64,000 bases of DNA from Halohasta litorea (GTDB lineage Archaea; Halobacteriota; Halobacteria; Halobacteriales; Haloferacaceae), in NCBI RefSeq assembly GCF_024494645.1, contig NZ_JANHDJ010000003.1, positions 124,001-188,000 of the forward strand, in the 5' to 3' direction. The notes under the pieces were generated by a model that was given only the letters and a program-made list of their open reading frames with translations, had not been told where the DNA came from and searched no databases. Below, one piece after another: positions 33,969 to 42,245 of the stretch (positions are counted from its first letter, which is position 1; each line of letters opens with the position of its first letter). The position numbers and the translations under genes are program-made.

Positions 33969-34991
33969 CTAGTCTCTTGACAATCCGTATTCTTCATCGG
34001 TGAACAATTGGTTTATCGATTCGGATACCGAATATTTCGGAACCCAATAGAGGTTGTTTCGTGCTTTAGATATGTCGACACCGAACTCCTCGACCATCGT
34101 CTCGGCCGCTCGTGGATTCTCGACGAGTTCTACGTCGACCTCCGTTCCGAGTTCGTCCGCGGCTGCCTCACGAACGACCTCCGCAACCGACAGCACACTC
34201 ATATCCTCCTCACCTGCGACCTCATAGGTCTCCGTACCGGTAATACCGCTCTCCAGCTGCTCTAACAGCCGTTCGGCACTCCGTACATATACCCGTGCGA
34301 CATCGACAACGTGAACAAAGTTCCGTGCCTGTGTCCCTGGTTCGTACACGGTCAGCGGCTCGCCAGCAAGCGCACGGTCGACGAAGAAATTGATCACTGT
34401 CGGCTTCCGAACAGTCGTCCCGTCGACCTCATGCTCGCCATACAGATTCGATTTCAAAAACAGATGCGCCGGGAACGCACCCTCGGCGAACCCCTCGATC
34501 GTCCGCTCGCTGATCGCCTTCGTTCGACCGTACCAGTTGAGCGGGTCCCGCGGCTGGTCGGCGGTAATAGGGAACGACTGGGGATCACCAAGCACAGCCA
34601 TACTAAACGGAAACGCCATTGCAGCACTGTTTTTCCGGCAGAACCACGCGACGTTATTCGTTCCTTGAATGTTCACCTCATAAGCGAGATCGGCGTTCTC
34701 CTCGCAGTCGTCGACACCACTAATCGCCGCGAGATGGCAGACGACATCCGCACCCGCAAGCGCATCCTCCAGCCAATCCCGGTTCCGAACGTCGACGTGG
34801 TCGATCTCGACATCGCCGACCGAGTCGACCTGCCCGCGGTACTGGTTGTCGATAGCGATCAGCTCCCACTCCGGGTGAGCCTCCTGCATCTCGACGATGA
34901 CACGACTCCCGATGTAGCCGGCCGCGCCGGTGATCGCGATCGTCGGGTCGTCGATCGGTGCGTCCGTCTCCGTATCGGCATATTCAGTCAT
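33969..34991 (-). CDS. SDR-family NAD-dependent sugar-nucleotide epimerase/dehydratase
   Basis: The 340-residue extended SDR has ITGAAGYIGSRV (Rossmann GxxGxxG), VVCHLAAISGVDDCEENADLAYEVN, the active-site pair Ser in PFSMAVLGDP and YGRTK, and LKSNLYGEHEVDG. It is third in a tight operon of three SDR genes: its start overlaps the previous stop by 4 nt (ATGA). It probably makes or modifies an activated sugar for the glycan; the product sugar cannot be read from sequence. GC returns to normal here, so it lies just outside the AT-rich segment. Confidence 0.88.
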   Translation of the reverse strand: MTEYADTETDAPIDDPTIAITGAAGYIGSRVIVEMQEAHPEWELIAIDNQYRGQVDSVGDVEIDHVDVRNRDWLEDALAGADVVCHLAAISGVDDCEENADLAYEVNIQGTNNVAWFCRKNSAAMAFPFSMAVLGDPQSFPITADQPRDPLNWYGRTKAISERTIEGFAEGAFPAHLFLKSNLYGEHEVDGTTVRKPTVINFFVDRALAGEPLTVYEPGTQARNFVHVVDVARVYVRSAERLLEQLESGITGTETYEVAGEEDMSVLSVAEVVREAAADELGTEVDVELVENPRAAETMVEEFGVDISKARNNLYWVPKYSVSESINQLFTDEEYGLSRD

Positions 34992-35944
34992 ACGTTAACA
35001 GCCTTCTTGGATTGTAGTTCGTCAGCCATATCTCGAATCCCGTCTCGAAGCGTCCATTCGGGCTCGAAGCCTGTTTCGTCGAGCCGATCGAAGTTGACGT
35101 GGTAGGACGGACCGGGATGTTCGTCTTCGAGATACGTCACGTTCAGTTCGCGGTTGAGTTCCTCGCGGACGATTTCGGCGATTTCCGAGATACGGTAGTT
35201 GGCATCGTTCGAGCCGACGTTGTACACCTGCTGTGGCCACTGGTCCGGTTCCAGCGCGGCGTGAGCATAAGCACGGGCGGCATCACGAACGTGAATAAAC
35301 GGTCGCCAGTTGCTCCCGTCGCCGTAGACCGTCAGCGGTCGGTTAGTGAGTCCACGGAACACGAAGTGGTTCACCACGAGGTTGAACCGAACGCCGGGTG
35401 ACCAGCCGTAGTTGGTGCTCATCCGGAGTGCGGTGCCGTCGAACCCGTACTCGTCGACAGCCTCGCCAAGCAGTTCCTCGGCGGCGACTTTCGACTCCGC
35501 GTAGGGGTTGAGGGGGTTCTGCGGCGTTTCCTCGTCGATGTCCGTGCTTGCCGCACGCCCGTAGTTGTTACACGAGGATGCGACGACGACGTTGTCAATA
35601 CCGAACTTCCCGGCCGCGGTGAGCACGTTTTCGGTCCCGTCGCGGTTGACCGCGAATGTCTCGGCACGTCGATCGTGGGTCGAGGCCGCGCCAGTAATCG
35701 CCGCGAGATGAATCACCGCGTCGACATCTCGTGTCGCGCTTTCGACATCACCATACTCGCGGACATCTCCACGGCGGAACGTCAGTGCATCCGTCACGCT
35801 CCCAGCGAGGTTTGCTGGCGATCCCGTGACCAGCGAATCGAACACGACGACTTCGTCGACGCGAGAGTCATCGAGCAGAGATGGAACGAGCGCACTGCCG
35901 ATGTATCCACAGCCACCCGTGACGAGTACTCGAGTGTTACTCAT
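34988..35944 (-). CDS. SDR-family NAD-dependent sugar-nucleotide epimerase
   Basis: The 318-residue extended SDR has VLVTGGCGYIGSAL, VIHLAAITGAASTHDRRAE, the catalytic region SSCNNYGRAASTDIDEETP and YAESK, then GVRFNLVVNHFVFRGL and GSNWRPFIHVRDAARAY. It is the middle gene of the three-SDR operon, overlapping the upstream gene by 8 nt and the downstream gene by 4 nt. It is close to UDP-glucose 4-epimerase-like and NDP-sugar epimerase branches; exact chemistry unknown. Confidence 0.88.
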   Translation of the reverse strand: MSNTRVLVTGGCGYIGSALVPSLLDDSRVDEVVVFDSLVTGSPANLAGSVTDALTFRRGDVREYGDVESATRDVDAVIHLAAITGAASTHDRRAETFAVNRDGTENVLTAAGKFGIDNVVVASSCNNYGRAASTDIDEETPQNPLNPYAESKVAAEELLGEAVDEYGFDGTALRMSTNYGWSPGVRFNLVVNHFVFRGLTNRPLTVYGDGSNWRPFIHVRDAARAYAHAALEPDQWPQQVYNVGSNDANYRISEIAEIVREELNRELNVTYLEDEHPGPSYHVNFDRLDETGFEPEWTLRDGIRDMADELQSKKAVNV

Positions 35945-37085
35945 CGGTCAACACGCCAGGGAGGAACCGGTCTTCGTGGGCGGCGATCCGATCTTGTTCC
36001 TCGACGAGTGTCCCAAGAACGTCGCGAATACCTGCTTCCAACTCTTGACGTTGTCCCCCAACGAGTTCGAGAAACCGATCGTTTTCCATCTTCATTTTGT
36101 GCTCTTCGTCCTCGTTGCGTGGGTTCTCATAGTGTTTCACCTCGGCATCGAGATCGAACTCCGCGCCGACCTCGGCGATCGTCTCGGCGAGTTCGACGAT
36201 TGCCACGGGACGGGTCACCTGATTGTAGATGTCGATCCCGTCGTCGCCGGAGTGACCCTCCTCGACGAGTCGGACGAGGCTCTCGACGGTGTCTTCGAGA
36301 CTGACCATCGGTTTCCGCTGTTCACCCTTGCCGTAGACGGTGATCGGGTAGCCAGCGACCGCCTGCGCGCAGAACCGGTTGACGACGGTCCCGAAGTAGT
36401 AGTCGAAGTCGAATCGTGTCAGGCTGTCGTGAGCACGAGTTTCGTCGGTTTCAGTTCCGTAGACGATCGCGGTGCGAACCTCACTCATCGGGAACTCGAA
36501 CTGCGACTCGGCGAGTCGCATATTCGCTGCATCGAACGACTTCGTCTGGTGGTACCAGCTACCGCCCATCGCCGGAAACGGTACATCGTCGCTGCCGCCC
36601 TCGCGGTCGACCGATAGACCACCTTCGGGAATCGGGAAGTGAGGTGCTCCGTAAATCCCGGTCGTCGTGGTTTCGATGAAGTGTGTCTCGTCGAGTCCAC
36701 ACTCATGGAGGCCGTGGAGGAGGTTAAGATTCATCGAGATATTGTTCCGCTGAGTATACAGTGCGCGCTCGCCGTTGATCGACGAGTAGGGCGCACTCGG
36801 CTGTGAGGCCGCGTGCAGGACGGTATCGGGCTCGTGGGTGTCGAGCAGTTGGATGACGAAATCGCGGTCAGCAAGGTCGCCCTCGATGAGACTCAAATTC
36901 TCGACGGATTCGAACCGGTCTTCCGGCTCCTCGATTCGCGTCGCCGAAACGCTCCCCGATTCCGCGACCCATTCGCGTCGTGCGAAGTTGTCGACGCAGA
37001 TGACACGCTCGTCGAGTCGATCTGCCAGTCGGAGTGCAGTCGGCCAGCCCAGATACCCGTCGGCACCGGTAAGTAGTACAGACAT
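35937..37085 (-). CDS. SQD1/Agl3-like UDP-sulfoquinovose synthase family protein
   Basis: The 382-residue SDR matches the SQD1 pattern in order: TGADGYLGWPTALRLADR, HAASQPSAPYSSI, TTTTGIYGAPHFPIPEGG, MGGSWYHQTKSFDA (Tyr-x3-Lys), VRTAIVYGTETDETRAHD, DYYFGTVVNRFCAQAVAG, ITVYGKGEQRKPMVSLEDTV and YENPRNEDEEHKMK. SQD1 makes UDP-sulfoquinovose from UDP-glucose and sulfite; Sulfolobus Agl3 does this for N-glycans. The match suggests a sulfonated sugar, but related SDRs with other products exist. It is first in the SDR operon, with a TrmB-type palindrome two bases before its start codon. Confidence 0.85.
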   Translation of the reverse strand: MSVLLTGADGYLGWPTALRLADRLDERVICVDNFARREWVAESGSVSATRIEEPEDRFESVENLSLIEGDLADRDFVIQLLDTHEPDTVLHAASQPSAPYSSINGERALYTQRNNISMNLNLLHGLHECGLDETHFIETTTTGIYGAPHFPIPEGGLSVDREGGSDDVPFPAMGGSWYHQTKSFDAANMRLAESQFEFPMSEVRTAIVYGTETDETRAHDSLTRFDFDYYFGTVVNRFCAQAVAGYPITVYGKGEQRKPMVSLEDTVESLVRLVEEGHSGDDGIDIYNQVTRPVAIVELAETIAEVGAEFDLDAEVKHYENPRNEDEEHKMKMENDRFLELVGGQRQELEAGIRDVLGTLVEEQDRIAAHEDRFLPGVLTDE

Positions 37086-37086
37086 C

Positions 37087-37107
37087 GTTACTCAGAATTT
37101 GAGTAAC
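37087..37107. promoter_or_regulatory. TrmB-type operator at the SDR operon promoter
   Basis: GTTACTCA-GAATT-TGAGTAAC is a perfect palindrome with 8-bp arms. It fits TACT-N8-GAGTA, the published TrmB recognition pattern in Halobacterium. It occupies the space between a TATA-like ATTTATAA (minus strand, about 37111-37118) and the ATG at 37085, so binding would block transcription initiation. The sister site is at 38197-38215, on the other side of the TrmB-family gene. Confidence 0.7.
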
Positions 37108-37274
37108 CAATTATAAATGTATTGTGTTCTGTCTCTCAATAATGAAATCCGGACCGTACGGTAATCTACTCGGGATATTCTGGTTCGCGGTGAGCAGAAC
37201 GTTCGAAGTACGCTCCTCAGCAGTGAAGAACAGCGGAACAATCCAGACAGTGATCTCAGATACCAGACAGGTAC

Positions 37275-38123
37275 TCACACCGAGCCGACGGATCGGCTCT
37301 CGTGGTTCCAGAGGAGATCGAAATACTGCCACAATCCGGCAACGAACGCCGGGTTTTCGGTGACAGCAGCCTGTCGGAGATGGTTCGGAACTTCCTCCTG
37401 CTCGACGAGCAACAGCCCTTGTCCCGTCTCGTAGTGGAGATCCGGATCAACGAACGTCCCCCGCCACGGCAGGACTCGATCGGTGACCCGAACAGTTACC
37501 GACGGGAACTGTTCGGCGAGTACTGATCGAATCTCCTGTTGTTGACGGCTGTTTTCCGTAGTGAGGTGTTCTTGAGAGAGCATGAGAATGTTAATTATCA
37601 CGCCGCGATCGACGGCCTCTCGCATAGCAGGCCCGACGGTTTCAATATACCCGAAACTCTTAGTGAGCATACAGACCTTTTGATCGGCTTCCCGCAATAG
37701 CCGCCGTGTCTCACGCTCGCTCGGCTCGCCGACGTCGACCACGTGGAACAGATCTTCCGTCGGACTCAGTTCATCAACCGACCGATCCTGGACCGGTGTG
37801 TAGGAGTCGATGAACGACTCGGCAACGCGGTCGACATCGTGTTTGAACTGTTCGTAGGCGTCTTGTCGGTTCGTAATCGCACGGTCGACGATTTCGCTTG
37901 GGTCGTGCGGCTGGTACTGTTTCGGGCGTCCAGGAATCACTTTCACGAATCCGGCTTCCGACAGCGAGTCGAGGACACCGTAGATCCGTGCTTTCGGTAT
38001 GCCCGTCGCTTCGGCGAGATCGGGGGCAGTCGTTCGACCGAGCAATAATAGTTCTTCGAGTGCCGCTTCTTCGTACTCGGTAAGATCAAGCTTTGAAAAG
38101 AACGCATCGACGGAATCGGACAT
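37275..38123 (-). CDS. TrmB-family transcriptional regulator
   Basis: The 282-residue protein has an N-terminal TrmB winged helix (about residues 8-75: LDLTEYEEAALEELLLLGR, DLAEATGIPKARIYGVLDSL, GRPKQYQPHDP) followed by an amphipathic helix and a C-terminal PLD-like regulatory domain (KVCMLTKSFGYIETVGPAMREA). TrmB proteins sense sugars and control sugar metabolism. Two TACT-N8-GAGTA palindromes flank the gene, one at the SDR operon and one at the divergent small gene, so these are likely direct targets. ATG at 38123 (MSDSVDAFFSKLDLT) is preferred over 38168; a TATA-like ACTTATC lies about 25 nt before it. Confidence 0.9.
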   Translation of the reverse strand: MSDSVDAFFSKLDLTEYEEAALEELLLLGRTTAPDLAEATGIPKARIYGVLDSLSEAGFVKVIPGRPKQYQPHDPSEIVDRAITNRQDAYEQFKHDVDRVAESFIDSYTPVQDRSVDELSPTEDLFHVVDVGEPSERETRRLLREADQKVCMLTKSFGYIETVGPAMREAVDRGVIINILMLSQEHLTTENSRQQQEIRSVLAEQFPSVTVRVTDRVLPWRGTFVDPDLHYETGQGLLLVEQEEVPNHLRQAAVTENPAFVAGLWQYFDLLWNHESRSVGSV

Positions 38124-38171
38124 AGTAGGCCGTCCTCGTGCAACGGATAAGTAGATGGTGTTACGCAAAAG

Positions 38172-38180
38172 TTTTATATT
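38172..38180 (+). promoter_or_regulatory. TATA box of the 37-residue gene
   Basis: TTTTATATT is centred about 32 nt before the ATG at 38208. The predicted transcript start falls inside the TrmB-type palindrome. The reverse reading AATATAAAA could also serve the divergent regulator gene. Confidence 0.55.
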
Positions 38181-38196
38181 TCACCCCTACACAACT

Positions 38197-38215
38197 TTAC
38201 TCAGAATATGAGTAA
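38197..38215. promoter_or_regulatory. TrmB-type operator overlapping a start codon
   Basis: TTACTCA-GAATA-TGAGTAA has perfect 7-bp arms and fits TACT-N8-GAGTA. It differs from the site at 37087-37107 by one base in the spacer and by the outermost arm base. The ATG of the 37-residue gene (38208-38210) is inside it. It is about 75 bp upstream of the TrmB-family start, so autoregulation is possible too. Confidence 0.7.
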
Positions 38216-38321
38216 CCAAAAAGGGCGGGAACAAACCGAGGAAACATATCTGTCCGAACTGCCGGATGGTGCGGGCTGTACGGAGATCTGGGAACACCTT
38301 TCGGAGCAGCGCGACGAATAA
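38208..38321 (+). CDS. 37-residue small protein under a TrmB-type operator
   Basis: The frame reads MSNQKGREQTEETYLSELP, then DGAGCTEIWEHLSEQRDE. It is acidic with one Cys and no membrane segment. The sentence-like motif GCTEIWEHLSEQR resembles small haloarchaeal proteins I have seen, but I cannot name a family. A TATA box at about -32 and the palindrome over the start codon support a real leaderless gene. It is divergent from the TrmB-family gene and 63 nt before glmU, which has its own TATA-like box. Function unknown; a sugar-regulated role is inferred from control only. Confidence 0.6.
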   Translation: MSNQKGREQTEETYLSELPDGAGCTEIWEHLSEQRDE

Positions 38322-38355
38322 AGCAGTACTTGAACCCGACTCACTTCAAACAGAA

Positions 38356-38362
38356 CTTAAAT
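38356..38362 (+). promoter_or_regulatory. TATA box candidate for glmU-glmS
   Basis: CTTAAAT is centred 26 nt before the glmU ATG at 38385, the spacing for a leaderless mRNA, so glmU-glmS can be transcribed separately from the small upstream gene. Confidence 0.45.
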
Positions 38363-38384
38363 CACCGCAGATACCACTGTCCAA

Positions 38385-39599
38385 ATGCCACATACACCAT
38401 CTTCATCTGCCAGCCGCCCGCACTCAGCAATCGTGTTGGCCGCCGGCGAGGGAATACGGCTTCGCCCCCTGACGGCAAACCGGCCGAAACCGATGCTCCC
38501 GGCCGGAACACGCCCGATTCTCGAACACGTTCTCAATGCGCTGATCGATGCTGGCGTCGACGACATCCATCTCGTCGTCGGTTACCAAGCCAATCGGGTC
38601 CGATCACATTTCGGACCGACCTACCGTGATGTTCCGATTACCTACCATACACAGGACAACCAACTCGGGAGCGGCCACGCGCTGCTCCAGGCTCGGGATG
38701 GGCCCGACGGGTCGTTTCTACTCGTCAACGGCGACCAGATCATCGACCATCGGATCGTCGAAGCGGTCGGTGATGCCCACGAGACCGCCGGGACGCTGGC
38801 GGTCGTCGAGGGGCCCGAAGCAGTCGACTACGGTGCGGTCCATCTCGACGGCGACGAGGTGACGGAACTCATCGAACAGCCCGCCAGCGGCGATTTTCGG
38901 TTATTCAACGCTGGGGTGTACGCGTTCACCCAACAGATCTTCGAAACGCTCGATACGCTGTCAGTCGAGCGTGGTGAACTCCCGCTGACCGCCGCTATCC
39001 AGCAGTTGATCGGCGACCGTTACGACATTCGTGCCGTTCGGACCGACCATTTCTGGATGGATGCGACCCACCCATGGGACCTGTTGTCGTTGTCCCGGGA
39101 ACTGCTCACCCGGGGGTGGGTCGACGCCCCAGCCGTCGACAGTGACATTTACGTCGACGACGCCGCACACGTCCACCCCGAGGCGACGTTAGTTGGCCCA
39201 GTCGTCGTCGACAGCGACGCCGTGATCGAGCCCGGAGCAGTCGTCGGCCCCTACGCCGCCATCGGCGCGAGTTCGACAATCGGCTCGGGATCAGTCCTCC
39301 GTGATGTCGTCATCGACACCGACACCACTATCGGCCCCAACACTACTGCAATCGAACTGGTCGCCGGACAGGGCTGTGTGATCGGTGCCGGACTCACCGC
39401 CGGGGGTGGCCCAGCCGATGTCGTCCTGGACGACCAAGTCTACAGCGACGTCGACCTCGGCGGTGTGATCGCCGACCGTGTCGACGTCGGTGGCGGTGCG
39501 ACGCTTGAACCAGGAGCCCTAATCGGCCCCGAAGCAACAGTCGGAACCGGCGTCGTCGTCCGCGGCCGTATCGATGCCGGCAGCGAGGTGGTCCGCTGA
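38385..39599 (+). CDS. glmU: Bifunctional sugar-1-phosphate nucleotidyltransferase/acetyltransferase, GlmU-like
   Basis: The 404-residue protein has an N-terminal nucleotidyltransferase (AIVLAAGEGIRLRPLTANRPKP, LVNGDQIID) and a C-terminal left-handed beta-helix of hexapeptide repeats (from about residue 255: HVHPEATLVGPVVVDSDAVI and on). In archaea such proteins make UDP-GlcNAc from glucosamine-1-phosphate. The next gene, glmS, overlaps its stop by one base (TGATG) and makes glucosamine-6-phosphate, which fits. The acceptor side is also seen in glucose-1-phosphate thymidylyltransferases, so the substrate is strong inference from context. Confidence 0.88.
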   Translation: MPHTPSSSASRPHSAIVLAAGEGIRLRPLTANRPKPMLPAGTRPILEHVLNALIDAGVDDIHLVVGYQANRVRSHFGPTYRDVPITYHTQDNQLGSGHALLQARDGPDGSFLLVNGDQIIDHRIVEAVGDAHETAGTLAVVEGPEAVDYGAVHLDGDEVTELIEQPASGDFRLFNAGVYAFTQQIFETLDTLSVERGELPLTAAIQQLIGDRYDIRAVRTDHFWMDATHPWDLLSLSRELLTRGWVDAPAVDSDIYVDDAAHVHPEATLVGPVVVDSDAVIEPGAVVGPYAAIGASSTIGSGSVLRDVVIDTDTTIGPNTTAIELVAGQGCVIGAGLTAGGGPADVVLDDQVYSDVDLGGVIADRVDVGGGATLEPGALIGPEATVGTGVVVRGRIDAGSEVVR

Positions 39600-41395
39600 T
39601 GTGTGGGATCGTCGGCTGTATCGGCCGCGGCGACCACACTGTCGACGTCCTGATGGACGGGCTGCGGAGCCTCGAATACCGCGGCTATGATTCGGCCGGG
39701 ATCGCCGTCGGTCCCTCAATGGAGGTCCTCCGCAAGTCCGGCGAACTCGACGCGCTCACGGAGGTCGTCGAGGCCAACGGGCCGACCGGCACCTACGGGA
39801 TCGGCCACACCCGCTGGAGCACCCACGGCCCACCGAATGATCGAAACGCCCACCCACATACCGACGAGACCGGTCGGGTCGCTGTGGTCCACAATGGCAT
39901 TATCGAAAACTACGGCGAACTCAAGGCCGACCTCCAAGCAACGGGTGTTACCTTCACCAGCGACACCGACACCGAGGTCGTCCCACACCTGATCGCCCAA
40001 GCGATCGACGCCGGTGCCGACCCCGAAACCGCTTTCCACGACACGGTCGACCGCTTGGAGGGCAGCTACGCCATCGCAGCGATTATCGAGGGCAGCGAGA
40101 CCGTCTATGCTGCTCGACAGGGCTCGCCACTCGTCGTCGGTGTCGGCGATGGCTGTACCTATCTGGCAAGCGACGTGCCAGCGTTCGTCGAACACACCCG
40201 CGATGTCGTCTTCCTTAACGACGGCCACCGGGTGATCGCCACAGCCGACGGCTACACCGTACTCGACGGGGATCGCGAGCCGGTCGACGTCGAGATCGAG
40301 ACCGTCTCCTATACGGCCGAAGCCACCGGGAAGAGTGGCTACGACCACTATATGCTCAAAGAGATCCACGAACAGCCGACTGCACTCCGGCAGTGTTTCT
40401 CCGGCCGCAGCGACGCCCTCGAAGGCACAGTGACACTGGAGGAGATCGATGGAATTCCACAACCGAACGCGGTCCAGTTCGTCGCCTGCGGGACCTCCTA
40501 TCACGCTGCCCTCTACGGCGCGGCGATCCTCCGAGAGATGGGGATTCCGGCCGAAACGTATCTCGCCAGCGAGTACGCGCTGTCGCCGCCGCCCGTCTCG
40601 CTGGGGACGCTCGTCGTGGGCATCACCCAGAGCGGCGAAACAGCCGACACGCTCGCCGCGCTCCGGGATGCCAAAGGCCGCGGTGTCAGCACACTCGCGC
40701 TCACAAACACGGTCAACTCGACGGCCGCCCGTGAGTGTGATCACGCGGTCTACATCCGCGCCGGACCAGAAATCGGGGTCGCCGCGACCAAGACCTTTTC
40801 TTCGCAGCTCGTGGGGTGTAATCTACTCGCCGAGGAGCTGGTCGATGGGCCACGGGATCTCCGCCCGCTCATCGAGTCGCTTCGGAATCTGCCGGACGAT
40901 GTCCAGTCGATCCTGGATACCTCGGCCGCCGAAGAGCTCGTCGAAGAGTATGCCGACAGCGAGGCCTACTTCTTCATCGGCCGCGGGACGAACGTCGCGG
41001 TCGCCCTGGAAGGCGCACTCAAATGCAAAGAGATCAGCTACGAACACGCCGAGGGGTTCCCGGCGGGCGAACTCAAACACGGCCCGCTTGCGCTCGTGAC
41101 GCCCGACACGCCGGTGTTCGCAGTTGTCACTGGTGACGACGAGCGTGCCCGGAAGACGCTCGGCAATATCAAGGAAGTCCAAGCTCGTGGGGCACCGGTA
41201 ATTGCGGTCACGGATGGCCAATCCGACGCCGCCGAGATCGCTGATGAGACGCTCATGATTCCAGAAACTGACGAACGGGCGGCTCCTGTTCTCGCCAACA
41301 TCCAACTACAGTTGTTCTCGTACTATCTGGCCAATGCGCTGGGTCGACCCATCGACAAACCGCGGAACCTCGCCAAAAGCGTGACTGTCGAATAG
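39599..41395 (+). CDS. glmS: Glutamine-fructose-6-phosphate aminotransferase (isomerizing)
   Basis: The 598-residue enzyme forms glucosamine-6-phosphate, the entry to UDP-GlcNAc. The N-terminal Ntn glutaminase has catalytic Cys2 (MCGIVGCIG), LRSLEYRGYDSAGIAV and HTRWSTHGPP. Two SIS domains follow, with CGTSYHAALYGAA, ITQSGETADTLAALR and FIGRGTNVAVALEGALKCKE, and the ending PIDKPRNLAKSVTVE is the family hallmark. It is translationally coupled to glmU and convergent with aglF (3-nt gap). Confidence 0.97.
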   Translation: MCGIVGCIGRGDHTVDVLMDGLRSLEYRGYDSAGIAVGPSMEVLRKSGELDALTEVVEANGPTGTYGIGHTRWSTHGPPNDRNAHPHTDETGRVAVVHNGIIENYGELKADLQATGVTFTSDTDTEVVPHLIAQAIDAGADPETAFHDTVDRLEGSYAIAAIIEGSETVYAARQGSPLVVGVGDGCTYLASDVPAFVEHTRDVVFLNDGHRVIATADGYTVLDGDREPVDVEIETVSYTAEATGKSGYDHYMLKEIHEQPTALRQCFSGRSDALEGTVTLEEIDGIPQPNAVQFVACGTSYHAALYGAAILREMGIPAETYLASEYALSPPPVSLGTLVVGITQSGETADTLAALRDAKGRGVSTLALTNTVNSTAARECDHAVYIRAGPEIGVAATKTFSSQLVGCNLLAEELVDGPRDLRPLIESLRNLPDDVQSILDTSAAEELVEEYADSEAYFFIGRGTNVAVALEGALKCKEISYEHAEGFPAGELKHGPLALVTPDTPVFAVVTGDDERARKTLGNIKEVQARGAPVIAVTDGQSDAAEIADETLMIPETDERAAPVLANIQLQLFSYYLANALGRPIDKPRNLAKSVTVE

Positions 41396-41398
41396 CTG

Positions 41399-42145
41399 TT
41401 AGTTATCAGCAGATGCTATTTCTTTGGACTCTCTTTTTTCCTGTAGCCGTCGCTCAGCCTCATCTCGATCCTCCGGATAGCCGATATCCATCCGCCAGCC
41501 ATCGAGTCCGATCGCATCAATCGTTCGCCCCGAGCGAATCAACAGATCGATCGCCTCACTGATCTCGTACTCGTTGCGGTTCGAGGGCTGGACCAGATGA
41601 CACGCGTGGAAGATCGCGGGGGTGAACGTATAGAAGCCAGTCATCACGAGATTCGATGGCGGCTCTTCAGGTTTCTCGACGACATCCGTGATTTCGCCGT
41701 ACTTGTTTGTATCACAGACACCGTACCGGGAGGCGTCCTCCCAGTCGACTTCCTCGACCAAGAACGCCGCATCCGCACGATCCTCTCGCTGGCGACGAAC
41801 GACATCCTCCAAGTTAGCCTCGAAGATGTTGTCGCCGAGAATCAGCATGAAGTCGTCGTCGATGTGTTCTTCGACGCTCAGCAGAGCATGAGCGAGACCC
41901 TTTTGTTCGCGCTGGTGGGCGTAGGTGATCGGAATGCCCTCGTACTCATCACCGTAGTGATCAATGATCACTTCTTTGAGATAGCCGACGACCACGACGA
42001 GTTCGTCCGCCCCGAGGTCGACGAGTTGGTCGAAACAGTGGGTGAGGATCGGCTGGCCGTCGACTTCGACCATCCCTTTCGGTTTGTCCTCGGTGAGTGG
42101 GCGAAGCCGCGTGCCCTTCCCGGCAGCGAGTACAACTGCTTGCAT
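41399..42145 (-). CDS. aglF: Glucose-1-phosphate uridylyltransferase AglF-like
   Basis: The 248-residue single-domain nucleotidyltransferase has MQAVVLAAGKGTRLRPLTED and KPKGMVEVDGQPIL, LILGDNIFEANLED, YGVCDTNKYGEITDVVEKPE and GWRMDIGYPEDRDEAE. It closely resembles Haloferax AglF, which makes UDP-glucose for the hexuronic acids of the N-glycan. Its divergent partner is aglM, the next step in that path, through a 100-bp shared promoter region. Confidence 0.88.
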   Translation of the reverse strand: MQAVVLAAGKGTRLRPLTEDKPKGMVEVDGQPILTHCFDQLVDLGADELVVVVGYLKEVIIDHYGDEYEGIPITYAHQREQKGLAHALLSVEEHIDDDFMLILGDNIFEANLEDVVRRQREDRADAAFLVEEVDWEDASRYGVCDTNKYGEITDVVEKPEEPPSNLVMTGFYTFTPAIFHACHLVQPSNRNEYEISEAIDLLIRSGRTIDAIGLDGWRMDIGYPEDRDEAERRLQEKRESKEIASADN

Positions 42146-42245
42146 ACACAGAAGAAACTAATCAGAGTACAAAGACTTTCTCATCGTTGTATAATTCGTT
42201 ACAGTATCAGAACGTTCATACTCACCTCCCCAAACACCTCATACA

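Noticed and set aside
37124-37363. 79-codon plus-strand frame between the SQD1-like and TrmB-family genes
   Set aside because: It runs into the TrmB-family 3' end, has no acidic bias or motif, and the start lies in AT-rich promoter DNA of the SDR operon.
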